From: Peromyscus leucopus
Lineage: Eukaryota > Chordata > Mammalia > Rodentia > Cricetidae
Length of the DNA: 64,000 nt
Direction of reading: 5' to 3'
NCBI RefSeq assembly: GCF_004664715.2
Contig: NC_051063.1
Span: forward strand, 112,578,829 to 112,642,828
Positions 46,456 to 60,063 of the stretch are shown in pieces. The notes beneath the pieces are model-generated. The model saw only the letters and a program-made list of their open reading frames with translations, had not been told where the DNA came from and made no database searches. Within the stretch, counting starts at the first letter, position 1, and the number at the start of each line of letters is the position of its first letter. Position numbers and translations under genes: made by a program.

Positions 46456-49400
46456 AAATAACAATAACAAATGAAGGAGTGAATGAATCAAACAATAAAT
46501 ACATTTCCTAATGTCAGACTCACAGAATTCCATGAATACGACTGGTGGTCCACCAAAATGGGAATTCTTAAAGTGGAGATTGGCTTTTCCCCCCTCATAA
46601 AAAACAGATTGTTCATCAGCTATGTTAAGGAGCCACTGTGGACTCTATCAAGTAATGAGATTAGAATTGGAATATGAAAGTAAATGTTCCAAATCCTTAG
46701 CCCGGCATGCAAGGCTGTTGAGATCTGTTTTCAGTCGCCGTCTTAAGTCCTCTGGTCAGCTCCCCTTAGAGACTCAGTGCACCAGTGTTACAGAGCGGAT
46801 TCTCTGCTTTCCCATTCACAGTTCTTTTGTGACTACTATCTTTTCTGTCTCTCACAATGATTCTGTTTTTGTCTTAACATCCGAACCAATCTTTTTGGAC
46901 CATAACAACTGCCATTTCCTCCCAATACTTCCTTAGTCTTCTGTTCAGTAAAGCCATGGATGGCATTTGTGCTACACATACACCTAACATTCTATGGCAG
47001 CCATGCCCTCTTTTTTAATTTGACAGCAATACGTCCTGAAGGACACATGTTGGAAGGATATGAGACATTTTGTATTTATTCCTTTAAAATGTCTAGCATA
47101 GCTCCTGGATGTAGTAAGTATTAAAAATTCCAGGAGGAGTGGAAATAAATAATTGAATATATGGTAGACTTTCCTTAGGGTGTTGAGAATGAGGTCAGGG
47201 TATGCTAGGAACTAATTCAAACATTTATGATAGGACAAGGCTTTGGTCTTAGAATTTAGAAATACCTGGAGATAAGAACATGGGTAAGATATCCCAGGGG
47301 CTGACTGAAATGTGCACAGAAAACAAACCAACAAAAACCCAGCTACTACAAGCAACCACACAGATATTCTGTGGCAGGCCTGTGTGAGATGGGTGGTTAT
47401 CTGTATCCTGAGGTAACCTGATATATGGTAGATGCTGAATAAAGATATGCCCCTCTGTGCCCCAACCATCTACTCAGTGCTTCTCTTTATCTTATCTCCT
47501 GTGATTAAACTGAACTGCAACGAGTGACTTCTCTATCCCTTGCCACCGAGGACTAGAATATTGGAATCTACTTCCATGTTATGACATATCCAACTCTAGA
47601 CAGATGAATGATACATGTTTGCTGAATAGATAAGAAAGTTAAAAGATGAAGAAAAGTGAAGATAGCAGCCACCAACATGGAAGTCCTCAACTCAGCTTTG
47701 CGTTGGAATCATAGAGGAGACTCGATAAGAATTATGGGATAGATATTGTTGCTGGCTTTGTGGCAATATACGGTTTCTATTTTTTATTCAGAAAAAGCTT
47801 AGCTTTGGTATGGTAGAAGGGTTTGTGAGAGGGAGTATTCTGGGTCAGCTGAGACATGTTCTGAGAGCAGATGGTTGAATCCCACTTCTCTGCCCAGACC
47901 TCAGCTGTAATTGCTCTGTAACTCTGGGAATTTATGGGTATGTGCACATAGGCATGTGAATGTAAAAGCAGCAATAACTCACATCCTCAGGAAAGTCTTA
48001 AGAGGTTTGATTTTATCATTCAATTCCTTGAAAAAAATTAATTTCAGATGTTTGTATCGATTGAAAGCACAAAACAGTTCCCTGTGCACATGTGCTCTGG
48101 CCTATCATCCCACTACCATTTTTATTGCTTCATTCCTTAAATTCAGATCCTAAAGGATTGAGTAACTTGGCCTGATACAGCATTTATTTCAACAGCATTA
48201 CCGTTTCAGTGGTGAGCTACTGATGTGTACTGATTTAGTACTGATTTGGGGCAGTTGTGCTGATTCAAGCCCTGGCATCTCATCAAATGTACCCAAACAG
48301 AGGAAATCCATAGAAACTCTATAGATACAATCTGAATTCTAAGAGGCTGTCACAAATACAATCCACTTTGCTGAGACCACACAGGTCAGGGACTATCTTA
48401 CAGCACTTGCTTCAGGGAGCTCTGCAGTGTTAACAGATGGCAGGCAGAACACAGCCCCAATCCAGTCAGCAGGGTGACACTCATTAAGAGTCATCACTGA
48501 ATCCATTTCTAGCAAAATCCCATTCCAATGAAATATCACTTTCAAAAATGTGTCAATCTGCTTGAATGAACGTTCCTCCAGGGGACTATAATGCCGGGCC
48601 TGGTTGGAGCTCTGCAGATAACAAGGACTCTCCTCAAGCTTCGGGGCCTTTCCACCCATCATTTTCTCCATCGGTCCTAATCAATCTGCCTTTCAGCTCT
48701 CTTAGCCTCCATAGATGGTGCAGAAAGGAAGGTCATTGACATCCCTCCCAGACTCTGGCATTCCTTCCCCTGTCTGCTTTTCCTCCACAACGAACACCTG
48801 GGGGCCGGGGAAGTCAAGGGGAGCGAGGGGTGGAAGGACACAGGCACCTTGCTCCCTCACTGCTGAGAACCCTTTCCACCATGGACATTTTTTCATCCTT
48901 CTGCTTCTTCAACTACACTAACAATTTGTTTCTTCAAGGAAAATCAATCTCTTCCTCTCTCTCCCCCTGCCCTTACTCTCCCCCTCTACTCTAAAATGGA
49001 ACACATTGATCTCCTAATGCAGCCTATTAAAACTGCATTTTGTTGTACTTTAGATGCCATTAGTGAATTAAAAATACCGCTGTTTGAACAGAGGGTCAGA
49101 TGTACACAGCACCCACCCCAGCTAGAGATGCTCAGGTCACCAAACCCAGACTGTCATGTTTAACCTAAAAGTCACCCTCTCTCCCCCTACTGCTGGATCC
49201 TCTTTTACCCCCATCAACAGGTAAAATTTTAATAGTTACATTTTCACGCCTCCAGTTCTTTCCATGAGGCCCCTCATCAAGCGCTGCCTCCTTAAGAACC
49301 TTCAACCATCGTACTTAGCCTCCAAACCCATGCCCACACCTCCTCTTCTCTTTGACACTCCAGGGAGCCTCAGTGGTCGCTCCTTCACCTGCATCCCACA

Positions 49401-50247
49401 GCCCTTGGTGGGGACACCTGCAATGCCATTTGCCTTATTCTCTCAGTGATCTCCTGCTGCTACAATTGCAATGAAGATGTGTTAAGTCTTACATGTATTG
49501 TCTGATAGGAAGAGTCACTTGGATGGCTAAATAAAGAGACCACTTAGGTTGATTTCCCCAGCTCACTCAGCCCATTATTAGGTATGAAGTGAGAAAGCAT
49601 CTGAGTGAGGCACATTGTCTAGATGAAAGGCTAAACCCAGTGGTTGGTGGCAGCCTGACAGCAAAGAGACCTTAGTTTAAATTCCTCCAATATCACTAAC
49701 ATTTTACCCAAAAGTGAAGCTCCACATTTCCCAGGAGTCTATCCTTTGCTCATCAGTTATTTACTAACTCATAATTTCTGAACAGTAAACACTGCCTTAG
49801 GTCCATCATTGTTTATAATAGTCCATGGTTTTATGTGTACTCCTCTCATTTTTTTCTTCCATTTTTTTCTCAATACAAAAAAAATACCAGGCCAAGAGAA
49901 CACCAATAGCTGCCCATGGGACATAAATTCAGCTTTTGTTCATAAATACACATACCAAAGAACACAGAACTGCAGAGGAAAGAAGAAACTCTGCTGTGTG
50001 ACCTTGTACCTCTGTGAGGTCACAACATTAACTATGCCAGGCTAGACTGCATGGATAAAGGGATGCAAGACCTGATACCGGGAAAAGATTTCTGAGGAAA
50101 TACCCTAAAACATAAGCTAGGATAATATCTGTACTATCTCCTAATTATGGTTCAGCCTGAGAGTGCTTTCCTATTATTGACAGTTCATACCAAGTCCTCA
50201 CAGACTGCAACTGGGTACTTCTTAAAAGGATGTTTTGAAAATTTACA
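46456..50247. other. Repeat-poor intronic stretch (3.8 kb)
   Basis: No SINE seen. Adjacent frames of 92 aa (48393-48671) and 64 aa (48702-48896) on the gene-sense strand and a 61-aa plus frame (49264-49449) show no known motif. A pyrimidine-rich patch lies at 48946-48994. Confidence 0.5.
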
Positions 50248-50461
50248 TTTAATCCTTTTTAAATTTTCTTTGTGTGTGCATTTGTGCATATATTAGTGTG
50301 AGGTATGAATGTATGCCCTCATGTGCATGTAGGTGCCCACAGAGACCAGAACAGGGAGATACAGGCTGTTCTGTGCTGCTCAGTGTAGGAGCTGGGATCT
50401 GAACTCTGGTCCTCATGATTGGACAGCAAATGCTCTCATTTCTGAGCCACCTGGCCAACCC
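50248..50461 (-). repeat. B3-type SINE
   Basis: TTTTTAAATTTTCTTTGTGT, GTGCCCACAGAGACCAGAAC, GGGATCTGAACTCTGGTCCT, AATGCTCTCATTTCTGAGCC and ACCTGGCCAACCC: reverse B3, diverged head. Confidence 0.8.
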
Positions 50462-50980
50462 AACAGGGAAATTACATTTTTATTGTTTCTATTTTCCTAC
50501 TAAGGATGCCAAAAAACACACTGAAACTACATTTTTTATAACAAAATACAATTGAATATGCATCCTATAGATGTAGGGCGGGGGAATATTCTTGCAAGAA
50601 ATGATCAGGCCAGCCAACCATAATCATGTTAATTATATTCAGCTGTTAAAGGTCAAAGGGGAAGTCTGTTCTCCCCTTCAGAGTGATAATGATAGCAGTT
50701 ATCCTTAGTAGCAAATGTGTATTTTGCAGTTGTAATGACGCCATTTGAGTTCGACATTTTTTGTGGTCTAAATGATTTGCAGTGTACTGTCTTGTTTGAA
50801 ACGAAAGATGACTTTAGCTTTGTGAAATTCATCTTTGCCCAATGTGACCCATCTCCTTCCTCACAATGTGATGTATTGCTTGATGGCTTCTTTTAACAAA
50901 GGACTGAGAAAAATACCTTCTCTCTTAGGAAGCCCTGGGATTGCACAGAATTTTCCAGCTTTCTGTGTTTTAAACAACAT

Positions 50981-51119
50981 AGGGAGGGAGGGAAGGAGGG
51001 AGGGAGGGAAGGAAGGAAAAGGAGAAGAGAGAGAGCTGACAGCAGCTACACACACACACATACACACACACAGAGTGAGAGGAGGGAGGGAGGGAGAGGG
51101 AGAGGGAGAGGGAGAGGGA

Positions 51120-51178
<59 letters not shown>

Positions 51179-51213
51179 AAAGAGAGAAGGAAAGAGAGGG
51201 AGGGAGAGAGAGC
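50981..51213. repeat. Long GA/GGGA purine tract split by a (CA)n run
   Basis: GGGAGGGAAGGA-type units, then a short CTGACAGCAGCT break and CA repeats (51047-51071), then GGGAGA units passing into about 25 pure GA units and GAAGGAAAGA variants. About 200 bases, nearly all purine on the plus strand. Confidence 0.95.
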
Positions 51214-52571
51214 GCTAATTCACTTGAGTCCACACTGAATTACAGGGTATGCACGAATCCTAATATTCTGTCTGCTCTAAGTACATACTCAAACCTGCCT
51301 CCTTTGGGGTTTTTTGGCTTGTTTCTATTTTTTGTCCTTCTCTACACTACTTTCCAAGTCTTTCATCCAGGAGATGCTTTCTCTCAGATGTAAAGTTAGC
51401 AGGCTCCTTTCTTTAAGGAAGCGATAGGTTTGGATTCTCCCACAATTGTATCCATCCAGTTTCACATGCCATCGAGGACCTGTCTGTGAACAACAACCCT
51501 GTGGAGTAAGTGCCACCCTCATTTCATAGGTGAGGAAGCTGGAGAGAGAAGAGAATGGGTCAAAGTGGGTCTGGATTTAATCATAGACTGTCTGCCTCCA
51601 GATGTCAGCCTTATTTAATCCACAGAACACAACATCATTTCTTTCATACCCACCAATCATCTGTGTGTGCAGTCCTACACCAAAGTCCTGCTGTATTGCA
51701 TTGCATCCCTAGCACACCAAACTTGTCTTTCTCTATACCGTGTTGTTAGAGAAATGCTTTCTAGTTATGTGGCTTCTCTGGTTATATGGTGTTTAAGGGA
51801 ACATAACGTAGCATGTCACATGACTCTCAGCATACCTATTTCAAGATGATACTCTTACTTGCTGAATCCTAAAGTATAAGCTGCATCTCAGACTGGAACA
51901 TCAGCTTAAACAGAGCCAGAAATTTAATTTCCAGGCCACTGGAAGAGTGGTCCAAGAGGAAACTCAAGTCTTCTATCACTCTCTTGTTTCCTTAGTCTAT
52001 ATATCTCTCTCTGAGCTCTCCTGTTTTCACTTCACTATCTCCATCCACTTTGCATCTGTCTTTGCTGTGTTAGTTTACATGACTCAACTACAAGCTTCCT
52101 TCTGATCTTCAGACATCTCAGCCCGTTAGGACAACTTGTAACCAACCCCGGTCCTTCATTCAGCAGACACTGCAAACTACCAAGTTCCCCAACTCAAAAA
52201 TGCCGGCAGGAATCAGCTTGTAAAATCTGTGTCAAAGGTCCAGTATTAAAGATAATAACACCGGTGGTATACAGTCCATTTAACTTCTGGAATATTGCTA
52301 TGTGGTCTCTAAATATAGAAAACACTTTCTCTCTTTGATAGCTCTGGGGTTTCATGTATTTTCCAACTTTCCACTTTTTTAAGCACTTCTCAGTTTTGGA
52401 GGAGGAGAGAGGAAGAGGGAGAGACAGGGAGAGGCATCAGAGCTGTGGGGGCAGGGCTACCTAGGCCTGTGCAGCCCGGATAATTCCATTATGAGCCTCA
52501 GACGCCAGACATGAAGTTGCAGGATTTGATTTTCCCCTGCTGTGTTTCAGTCTTGCCTTGGTTGAATCTTT
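51214..52571. other. Intronic sequence, nothing assigned
   Basis: No SINE recognised. A GA-rich patch lies at 52396-52435. Confidence 0.5.

Positions 52572-52632
<61 letters not shown>
52572..52632. repeat. (CT)n microsatellite
   Basis: About 30 CT units with one CC slip near 52607. Confidence 0.97.
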
Positions 52633-52894
52633 GGAATGGGAAAGTATACTCTGTGCCACTGTATGCTGAAAGTATATAACGTGTTTTTCAATGTTACAGG
52701 CATTGCCTGAATTTCAGAAGATGCTCTGCACTCACACTTTTAATCATTGTTGGAGTTGTTAAAAAGTATGGGGTATTTTCACTGTTGCACTGGATGCATT
52801 TTGCATTATGAGATACAATAAGCTCATGAGGAAAAGGGGCAGAAGATTCTGTTTTAAAATATGCTTGGATGTCATGTTGACAAAGAGTAAACTT

Positions 52895-53015
52895 GTCACG
52901 GTTAATACTGATTGTTAATTTGACAGAATACAGGATCATACAGGGAAAAAACCCCTGGGCATGTCTGTGAGGGAATGGGTGAGATGGGAAGAGATCAACC
53001 CTTAATGCATTTCTC
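52895..53015 (+). repeat. Truncated rodent mid-repetitive element
   Basis: TTAATACTGATTGTTAATTT, GACAGAATACAGGATCATAC and GGGCATGTCTGTGAGGGAAT match the 5' part of the family seen at 17595. It breaks off just before the B3 copy. Confidence 0.55.
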
Positions 53016-53029
53016 CTTTCTTTTGTTGT

Positions 53030-53256
53030 ATTTTTGAAGATTTATTTTATATTTTGTGTGTGAGTATTTGCCTGCATATAGGTATATGCACTGTGTGTGT
53101 GCATGGTGCCCATATAGGCCAGAGGAGGAGGGCATTGTATCCTTGAAACTGGAGTTACAGATGGCTGTGAGCTACCACATGGGAGCTGGGAACCAAACCT
53201 GGGTCCTCTGTGAGAGCAGCAAGCACTCTTAACCACCAGGCCATCTCTCCAGCCCC
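53030..53256 (-). repeat. B3-type SINE
   Basis: TTGAAGATTTATTTTATATT, GCCAGAGGAGGAGGGCATTG, ACAGATGGCTGTGAGCTACC, TGGGAACCAAACCTGGGTCC, TTAACCACCAGGCCATCTCT CCAGCCC: well preserved. Confidence 0.93.
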
Positions 53257-56200
53257 CAAGTAATTCTTTCAACTATCTTGTGATAAAGACATGGTTATTC
53301 TCATTTAATAAACAAGACAAGTAAAGATGAGGGCCCCAGTTTGCTTGGCTGACAAATGTGACAAATGACAGGGACAGGATTTAAAACTACATCTGCCCTG
53401 AGTTCATAAATGCCCCCTTTCACTTACATGGTCTCCAAAACCACACATAGCTTAAAACAAGACAAACCTGATAATGAATTTTGTATTTCTTACATCAGAT
53501 TTACCATAAAAGTATTAACTACCTATTCTAAAATTGTTATGCAAATGTTACTTATTATCTTGATTTATGGTGATATGCCCTAAAATTTATAAATGATATG
53601 TACAACTGAAGAAATAAATGGCAAATGTTTTGTCTAGAGGAGAAAAGTGGCTTGCACTTTTACCAAAAAGCAAAGTCTACAGCAGTATACCAAAGTTTTG
53701 GGGTCATGAATCATGTGTTAGGGCAATAAGACACAACCGAGCCCTTGGGGGTCTGCAACAGTAGGGGCCAACTTTTGGCTACTGCTGATGTGAGAGATTA
53801 ACAAGCTACAACATAGCCTTCTGGAGCTCTTTGCTCAGTATGGAGAATAGATAAAGACGAGAAAGTGTCATCATGAAGTTCATATTCTATAATGCAAAAT
53901 GCTATGCAGGCCATGGACCAGCAGCCCACCAATCATGTGGCCTACAGCTATTTCCTTTGGCTTTGTGGGTTTTCAAAAACATGAATAAGGGTTAATATTT
54001 AAAAACTGAGAAATAGCACATAAAATTTCATCTATTTGTAGCTACCCAAGAAGTTTTTTTTTAAAAAAAAATGTGTGATGACAAAGAACCCCAGAATATT
54101 CCTGGGTGGCCATCACCAACCTGAGAACCACAGCTGCTGTTTTCAAATGTGTGCACATATTTTTATGAAAAGGCTTTTGTTTCTTCAACAATTCCATCAG
54201 GGAGTTACTTAAAGCCACCTCATTCTATCAGAAGTATATTTGATATAATATCTAACCTTGTTAATACAGCTTGCATGACTAGATAAGTTCATTCACTGAC
54301 ATTTAAGATGGCAGGTATAAAAGTTACTAAGGCAGTATTTACAGGAGGAGAAAGGACTGACGTGCGTAAACGGATGAGGATGCTTGTGGAGAGGTGTGAT
54401 GGAAGACAGATGGAAGTGATGGACTGTACGACCTCCTTCCTTCCACGACATTGCACCCTCCTTTCCTGCCTCCCTTCTTTCTCTCTCTCTCTAAACTTCC
54501 TTTCCTATCTCTACAATGAAACCCACAGCTCAAGCATTTGCTGAATGTCCGAGACTATACAAGTTTTATGAGCAACAACCCTGCATATTGATACTATTTT
54601 ACGAGAAAGATGTCTATCAAAGATTCTCGTCACCATATTCTTTATATGATATGCTTTTCCTGTGCTTAATAACACAAACAAATTCAAATATATACTCCTG
54701 CTTTTCACAAAGTTAATGCTGGTGCAGGAGAGTCTTGAAGATGTGCTGACTCTGAGGTGTACGGCCACTTAAATGCTACCTGTGACATTTGAATTGTACA
54801 GTGACCTTGAACAAGTTATTCAAATTCTCTTGTGCTTAGGGCACAGATGTATTAGATGAGACTAGCATGGTTATTAATCATGCAGCCATTCACAAACCTA
54901 TAACCATTCATATATTATTCATACAACTCTTAATATAGTTATTACAAAGGTTAACTACAATGCCCACATGAAACATAAATATCCAGTTATTATTCAGAAT
55001 GATAGTAAGAACAAAATTAAAACCACAGAAAAGGAAGAATACTATAACATATTACTAGTGGGTAAGTAAGTCAGTGTTTGTGGAACAAATACTGTGTGCC
55101 AGACAAGCTGTATCTGTTATCTCCATCCTCCTGATGCTGTAGAACGCTAAATTGCATATTCAAAGTTTCAGGAGAGGAAATAGGCAGTAGAACAAGAAAG
55201 CACTTTGACATTTATGGCTCTATTAGGAGGCCCAGACTTGCTTGGCTACAAAGCTTATGTCCACCTGCTGTGGCTCACAGCTTGGAATATGGGTAAATGC
55301 AACTCCAAGTGTTTAAGACAACTTCTAGCCCAGACTCTGATGGGCAAAGCAGAGCTGCTTTGGTGCAGAAATTACACAAATCCAATGCCCCTTGACTTCT
55401 GACACACAACAGGAAGCAAAAGCTGAGGAGGCAAATGTAAGAGACTCAGGACAAAGTAAATGAATTATTTGTATACGTAAACCTATTAAGGCATGCCTAT
55501 TTTCTCTTACTGTGAGCAGGTGATGTTTACATTTCTATAGGACATTTAGAATTCCAATGCACATGGAAAGAGTCAACATACACAGCTACTGGGAAGTGTC
55601 TTCAGAGATGGCCTACATTACCCAGTGAGAGAGGATATGTTTTGAAGTAGGTCCAAAGAATTCAAGTTCAATGCAGATTGAAACGCGGCTCTGTCTGACA
55701 GGCAAGGCAAGTACTGTCAGTTGGAACCACTCACCTGCGCTCTCTGCTCTCTAGTCCCTGAGTACTTTGTCTGATCAGAAATCTCCCACAAGAGAGATAG
55801 GACTGCAGGATCTTAGGCCAGACTCTAAAGAGAAATGGCTGTTTCTAAGGAACCTGCTGTGTGTTAGTGCATTAACGTCTTGCATCTTTCTCAGCCAAAT
55901 GTGAGCCATGAGGAGCAGTTTCCTCTTCTACTTTCCCTGTTCTTCCAGAACTGTTTCTGGCACACAGGAGGTGACTGCTCTGGCTGCTGGCTGCAGGCTC
56001 CCAGCACCACTCCTTAACCCTGTACTCTCATGCTTTCCCTTGGATTGTAGGGGAGGGAACCCTGAACATTGCAGTCTCAGAATCGCATGGCAGCAGGGTT
56101 GTAGCTTAAGCCCTTGCAATCAGAGTAACTCACGTTGGGGACCAACTAACACAAGATTTTTATAGTTGTCACCCGTGCTACCATGTCCTAAATTGCTTCA

Positions 56201-57149
56201 GACTCTACTAGTCTACTGTTAGTCTCAGGTTTCCTACATGGTTCGACATTCCATACCTATTTGTTAAACCGAGAGTGAATGAGTAGTCTATAACTGAGTG
56301 AATGAGCAGCGTTATCATCCCTTCCCCATGGCTGTAGAAAATTTCCTCTACTCGGCCATGAGGGCCAAGTGTTGAGCCCTGGACTGTTTCATGACAGTGT
56401 GCTCTTGCCTTTTCCCACTCGGGCTCTGCCTTCAGGGGACAGAATCCCCTCTGCTGCTGCTCCAATCTTATCTCAGGGGTTAAGCACTGTTTTCAGCCTT
56501 CCTCCTGCTGGAGTTCCAAACTGCATCTGGAACCTTCCCCCTAAATTGGAAGCACACATTAATTTTCAAGATAAGCAGCTTATTAAGTAACTATAAGACC
56601 TGGTGAGACTCCCCATCGAAAACGTACATGGTGTCTGCAGGGTCACTGAAGAGGCAGGGTGTGAACAGCACAGAGGTGAAGCTTAAGAACACAAACTGAC
56701 TGAATAACAAAATGAAAGCTCCCTGGGCTTGCTTGGCCAGGAACTCATTTCCTGATCAAATGCTCTCAATCAGAGGTCACAAGGGTAGGAAGCTGCTTAT
56801 GTGGTGGTAATACCATTAACCTCAGTGCCTAAACCCTCGCCATCATTTCTAATGCCTTTAGGTCCTGGTATAGGGTTGCTGCTTGTCCTTGAGATACTTC
56901 ACTGTCAAGGGCACTGCAGTTGTGGGGTAGACAGAGACAAAATCTACTCCCACTCTTCAGATGATAGGATGGAGGCACTGAACATCACTGTACCTCCACT
57001 GTAGTAGAAAGCACACCATATTTAGAACTAGCTCAGTTTGGGTTTTCAGGTTGACTCTTGCTTTAATAGCCTTTAAATGGCAGGTAACGTGTTCCTGTGG
57101 CCTCTGTCTTCTCATGTATATGATGTCAGCTCTATTTTGGTTGTGATCT
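53257..57149. other. Repeat-poor intronic stretch (3.9 kb)
   Basis: No SINE body recognised. A perfect T9A9 palindrome lies at 54054-54071. Frames of 60-85 aa occur on both strands without motifs, and opposing frames overlap at 55908-56165 and 56208-56590. Confidence 0.5.
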
Positions 57150-57525
57150 ATGTCCTACAAAGGTCAAGTGTTGGAAGTTTGGTCCTAGTGTGTAATGTTC
57201 AGAGGTGTGAGGCCTTAAGGAGGCAGGAAGGACTTAGTGGAAAGTTTTGATGTCACTGGAGGAATGTGCTTAGAAGGGATTTAAACTAGTTCTGTTGTTG
57301 GGGCCTCAGTCACTTTGTGACTTCTGTGTCACAATGGAGCCCCCCCCATCCCTGACCCACTTCTACCATAAAGCCAATTGTCACAAGGCAGTCATGGCAG
57401 CGTGACCGATGCCAGTGTGATGTTCTTGAGCCTCCAGAACCATGAACTAAACAAATTTCTCTTTATGAAATTATCCAGCCATCAGAGTATCATTTTAGTA
57501 ACAAACACTAGAATAATGCAATGGT
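57150..57525 (+). repeat. MaLR-like ancient LTR
   Basis: GTTTGGTCCTAGTGTGTAAT, GAGGCCTTAAGGAGGCAGGA, TTGAGCCTCCAGAACCATGA, TTTATGAAATTATCCAGCCA and TCATTTTAGTAACAAACACT AGAATAAT follow the plan of mammalian MaLR LTRs (…AACTGTGA…AATTACCCAGTC…TTATAGCAAC…). Strongly decayed; contains a C8 run. Confidence 0.55.
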
Positions 57526-58386
57526 GTGTGTATTGGTAAGTCTCTTACAGAGTCTGCTGCACAGCTAAGCTAGAGTAGACAGAAGGTTTCTAGTTCAGCA
57601 TCTGGCCTGTGGCATGAACTCACCAGATGAAAACAGGGTTGCCAGCATAAACACCAAGTAAGGGTCTGTGTTTATACAGGCAGTCATCCTGCAGGCGGGT
57701 CCACACTTGTAAACAATGCTCTCCAGGCCCAAATCCCAAGCAGTGCTATGGAGGAATGGCAAAAGCATGTTTTCACACTCACAACTGTACTACACCGAGA
57801 GCTTCTGCAATTGTAAATAGATGTCTGCTGGAGATTTCATAGGCTTCATAGTGCTTGGACCCTTTTTTCTCAGGGCGGGGGTCGGGGGGGAGGCTCAGGA
57901 TAGGGGTGAGGGATGAGAACAACTGGTACAGATGGGTACTGCAGAATCATTGCATCCCATTTTCGCTAAAGATTAGAACCAAAATTACACTAACTAGAAG
58001 AATCTGGGGGTGGACAAGTAGAGTTGGGTGCATTTTGCATGTGAAGGAAGGTAGTAGTTAAGGCTGCAGGATGAATGAGGTCACGGGTAGTTCAGGATGA
58101 AACACGAAAAAAACTGAACTGCACTTGACCTCAGAAAACTCAGTACTCAGCTCAGCTCAGTGAGGCTCATGAAGCAGATGTCCAGTGAATATTTGTTGAA
58201 TTAACAAATTAGTATCAGGTTGAAGAGTACATTACCTTTCTTTAAAAGGCTCATGTGTCCAACATGTCTTATAATCTAGACTCATGTTTTCAATGATAAC
58301 TGAAATCTGTGAGTTTCCTGAGGAATCTGAGTCTCCAGTCAGATTGAGAAGTCCTGCCCTAAAAGCTTATGAAACTACAAACAATG

Positions 58387-58388
<2 letters not shown>

Positions 58389-58443
<55 letters not shown>

Positions 58444-58454
58444 GTGCGCGCGTG
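58389..58454. repeat. (GT)n microsatellite ending in alternating CG/TG
   Basis: About 25 GT units, then GCGTGTGTGCGCGCGTGC. Strict purine-pyrimidine alternation for about 65 bases. Confidence 0.96.
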
Positions 58455-58455
58455 C

Positions 58456-58655
58456 AGGCCAGACAGTAATGCTGAATGACTTCTTCAGTTGTTCCAAATC
58501 TCAGTTTTTGAGACAGTCTTTCAGTGTACCTGAAGTACATTGATGGAGCAGGAGTGGCTGAACACTGAACCTCTAGCACCCTTCGATTTTTTTACGTAGG
58601 TATTGGGGATATAACTCAGATCCCTGTGCTTGCCATCTCCCAAGTCCCCAAACAC
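58456..58655 (-). repeat. Degraded B4-type SINE
   Basis: TTTTTGAGACAGTCTTTCAG, GTAGGTATTGGGGATATAAC, TCAGATCCCTGTGCTTGCCA and TCTCCCAAGTCCCC. The GT tract before it would be its tail region. Confidence 0.5.
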
Positions 58656-60063
58656 CAATATTTATTTAGCATGTAATGGAGTCCTGGCAGGCTCCATGAA
58701 TTTTCTCATCCTACTGATGAATCTTAGCCCCTAAGTAGACTTGGAAATTAGAGAACATGCTTCTTGTGTGCCTGAAAATTCTTCAGTGTCCATCAAGATT
58801 CTTGACATAGCAAGATCGCAATAAATACATGTATTTGATCTTAATTATTCAACTTGTATAAAGTCTTATCAAAGAAGGCAGAGAAATGGAACGCACTGGA
58901 ACCTCAAAGTACTGAAAAATGAATCGTGAATTTTGGAAGGAGTGCTTGAATACAATACTCAAGGAACCAGGATGAGGGGACTGAGCTGGTAAAAGGTTTT
59001 CCTCGATGTGAGGAAGAATCAGACTGGGGAGACAACAGGCAGAATTGGTTATAGGAATACCAGAAATGTGTTTTTCTTCCTTCTTGAACCATGTGTGCTG
59101 CTCTAAGAAATGGGGACAGACTGTGATAAAGTCTCTACATCTGGTCAGAAGGACCTGACATAATGCTGTGAAGCCCTTTTGAGTAGATACACCCAAGGAA
59201 AGCACTTAACTACCACAGAGAACTGTGGCTTACAGCAAGGCAGGGTACAGACAGCAAGTCTACTTTGGAAGGCTAGAATATCTCTTGGATGTTCGGACAC
59301 TGCCAAAGATAACCTGAGGGGTAAAACAGATTTCACACAGGGCTTAAGCAAACGTAAAGGAAATGATATGAGAGGAACAAATGGTAGGGCTGCAAAGTCT
59401 ACCATTTCCTTTTGTCTTTTCAAGTGTAATCATTGTATAAACTATAATAAAAGTCTTCACGCAATTATGTGCCCAGACAAGGGGACGGCAGATCTAATGT
59501 GCACTTCTGTCTATCATTAGGCAACCTGCCTAAAAGAAAATTAATGATTGCTATTGTCATTCCACTGTGGTCTTGCGGCAGTTCTGAGAGAGTCAACTGC
59601 ATTTCTACAGGACCAGGAGGCTCTGGAGTTCTTTACCAACTGCAGCGATTTTTGGAGTAAAAAAACAATAAAGTAGCACTTACAAAGATGCAAGGGAGTT
59701 GAAAGACACTGGAGAGTTTTGATGTCCAATTAATTGTGTGGATTTTCCTAGGGATCCTCCCACATTTAACCCATAGCTCCTACATGATTTTATGACCATT
59801 TGTGTCAGGACCCCTTCATACTTTCCTTAACACTGATTTTCAGATCAGCTCCACATTGCTAGGTGGATACTACTTAAAGGTTTTCTTAACAGAGTACAGA
59901 CATACATTAAGTATTCCCCTCATGAGACCTACTTATGCCCTTTGCAGTTATATAAAATAAGTTTATAATCACTCATCTCCCCAATAGGATTTCCCACACT
60001 TGAATGATGTCACTGTGACTGCTATTTTGATCAAGTGGAACAACCAGGGCTGATTTGACTCAT
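58656..60063. other. Intronic sequence, nothing assigned
   Basis: Opposing frames of 118 aa (minus, 58849-59205) and 113 aa (plus, 59179-59520) exist; neither shows a motif. Confidence 0.5.

Noticed and set aside
50835..51233. Arg-Glu (plus) and Ser-Leu (minus) ORFs
   Set aside because: Products of the GA tract; no conserved start or stop context.
54054..54071. T9A9 palindrome as a terminator or hairpin element
   Set aside because: A simple A/T run; no RNA gene lies beside it.
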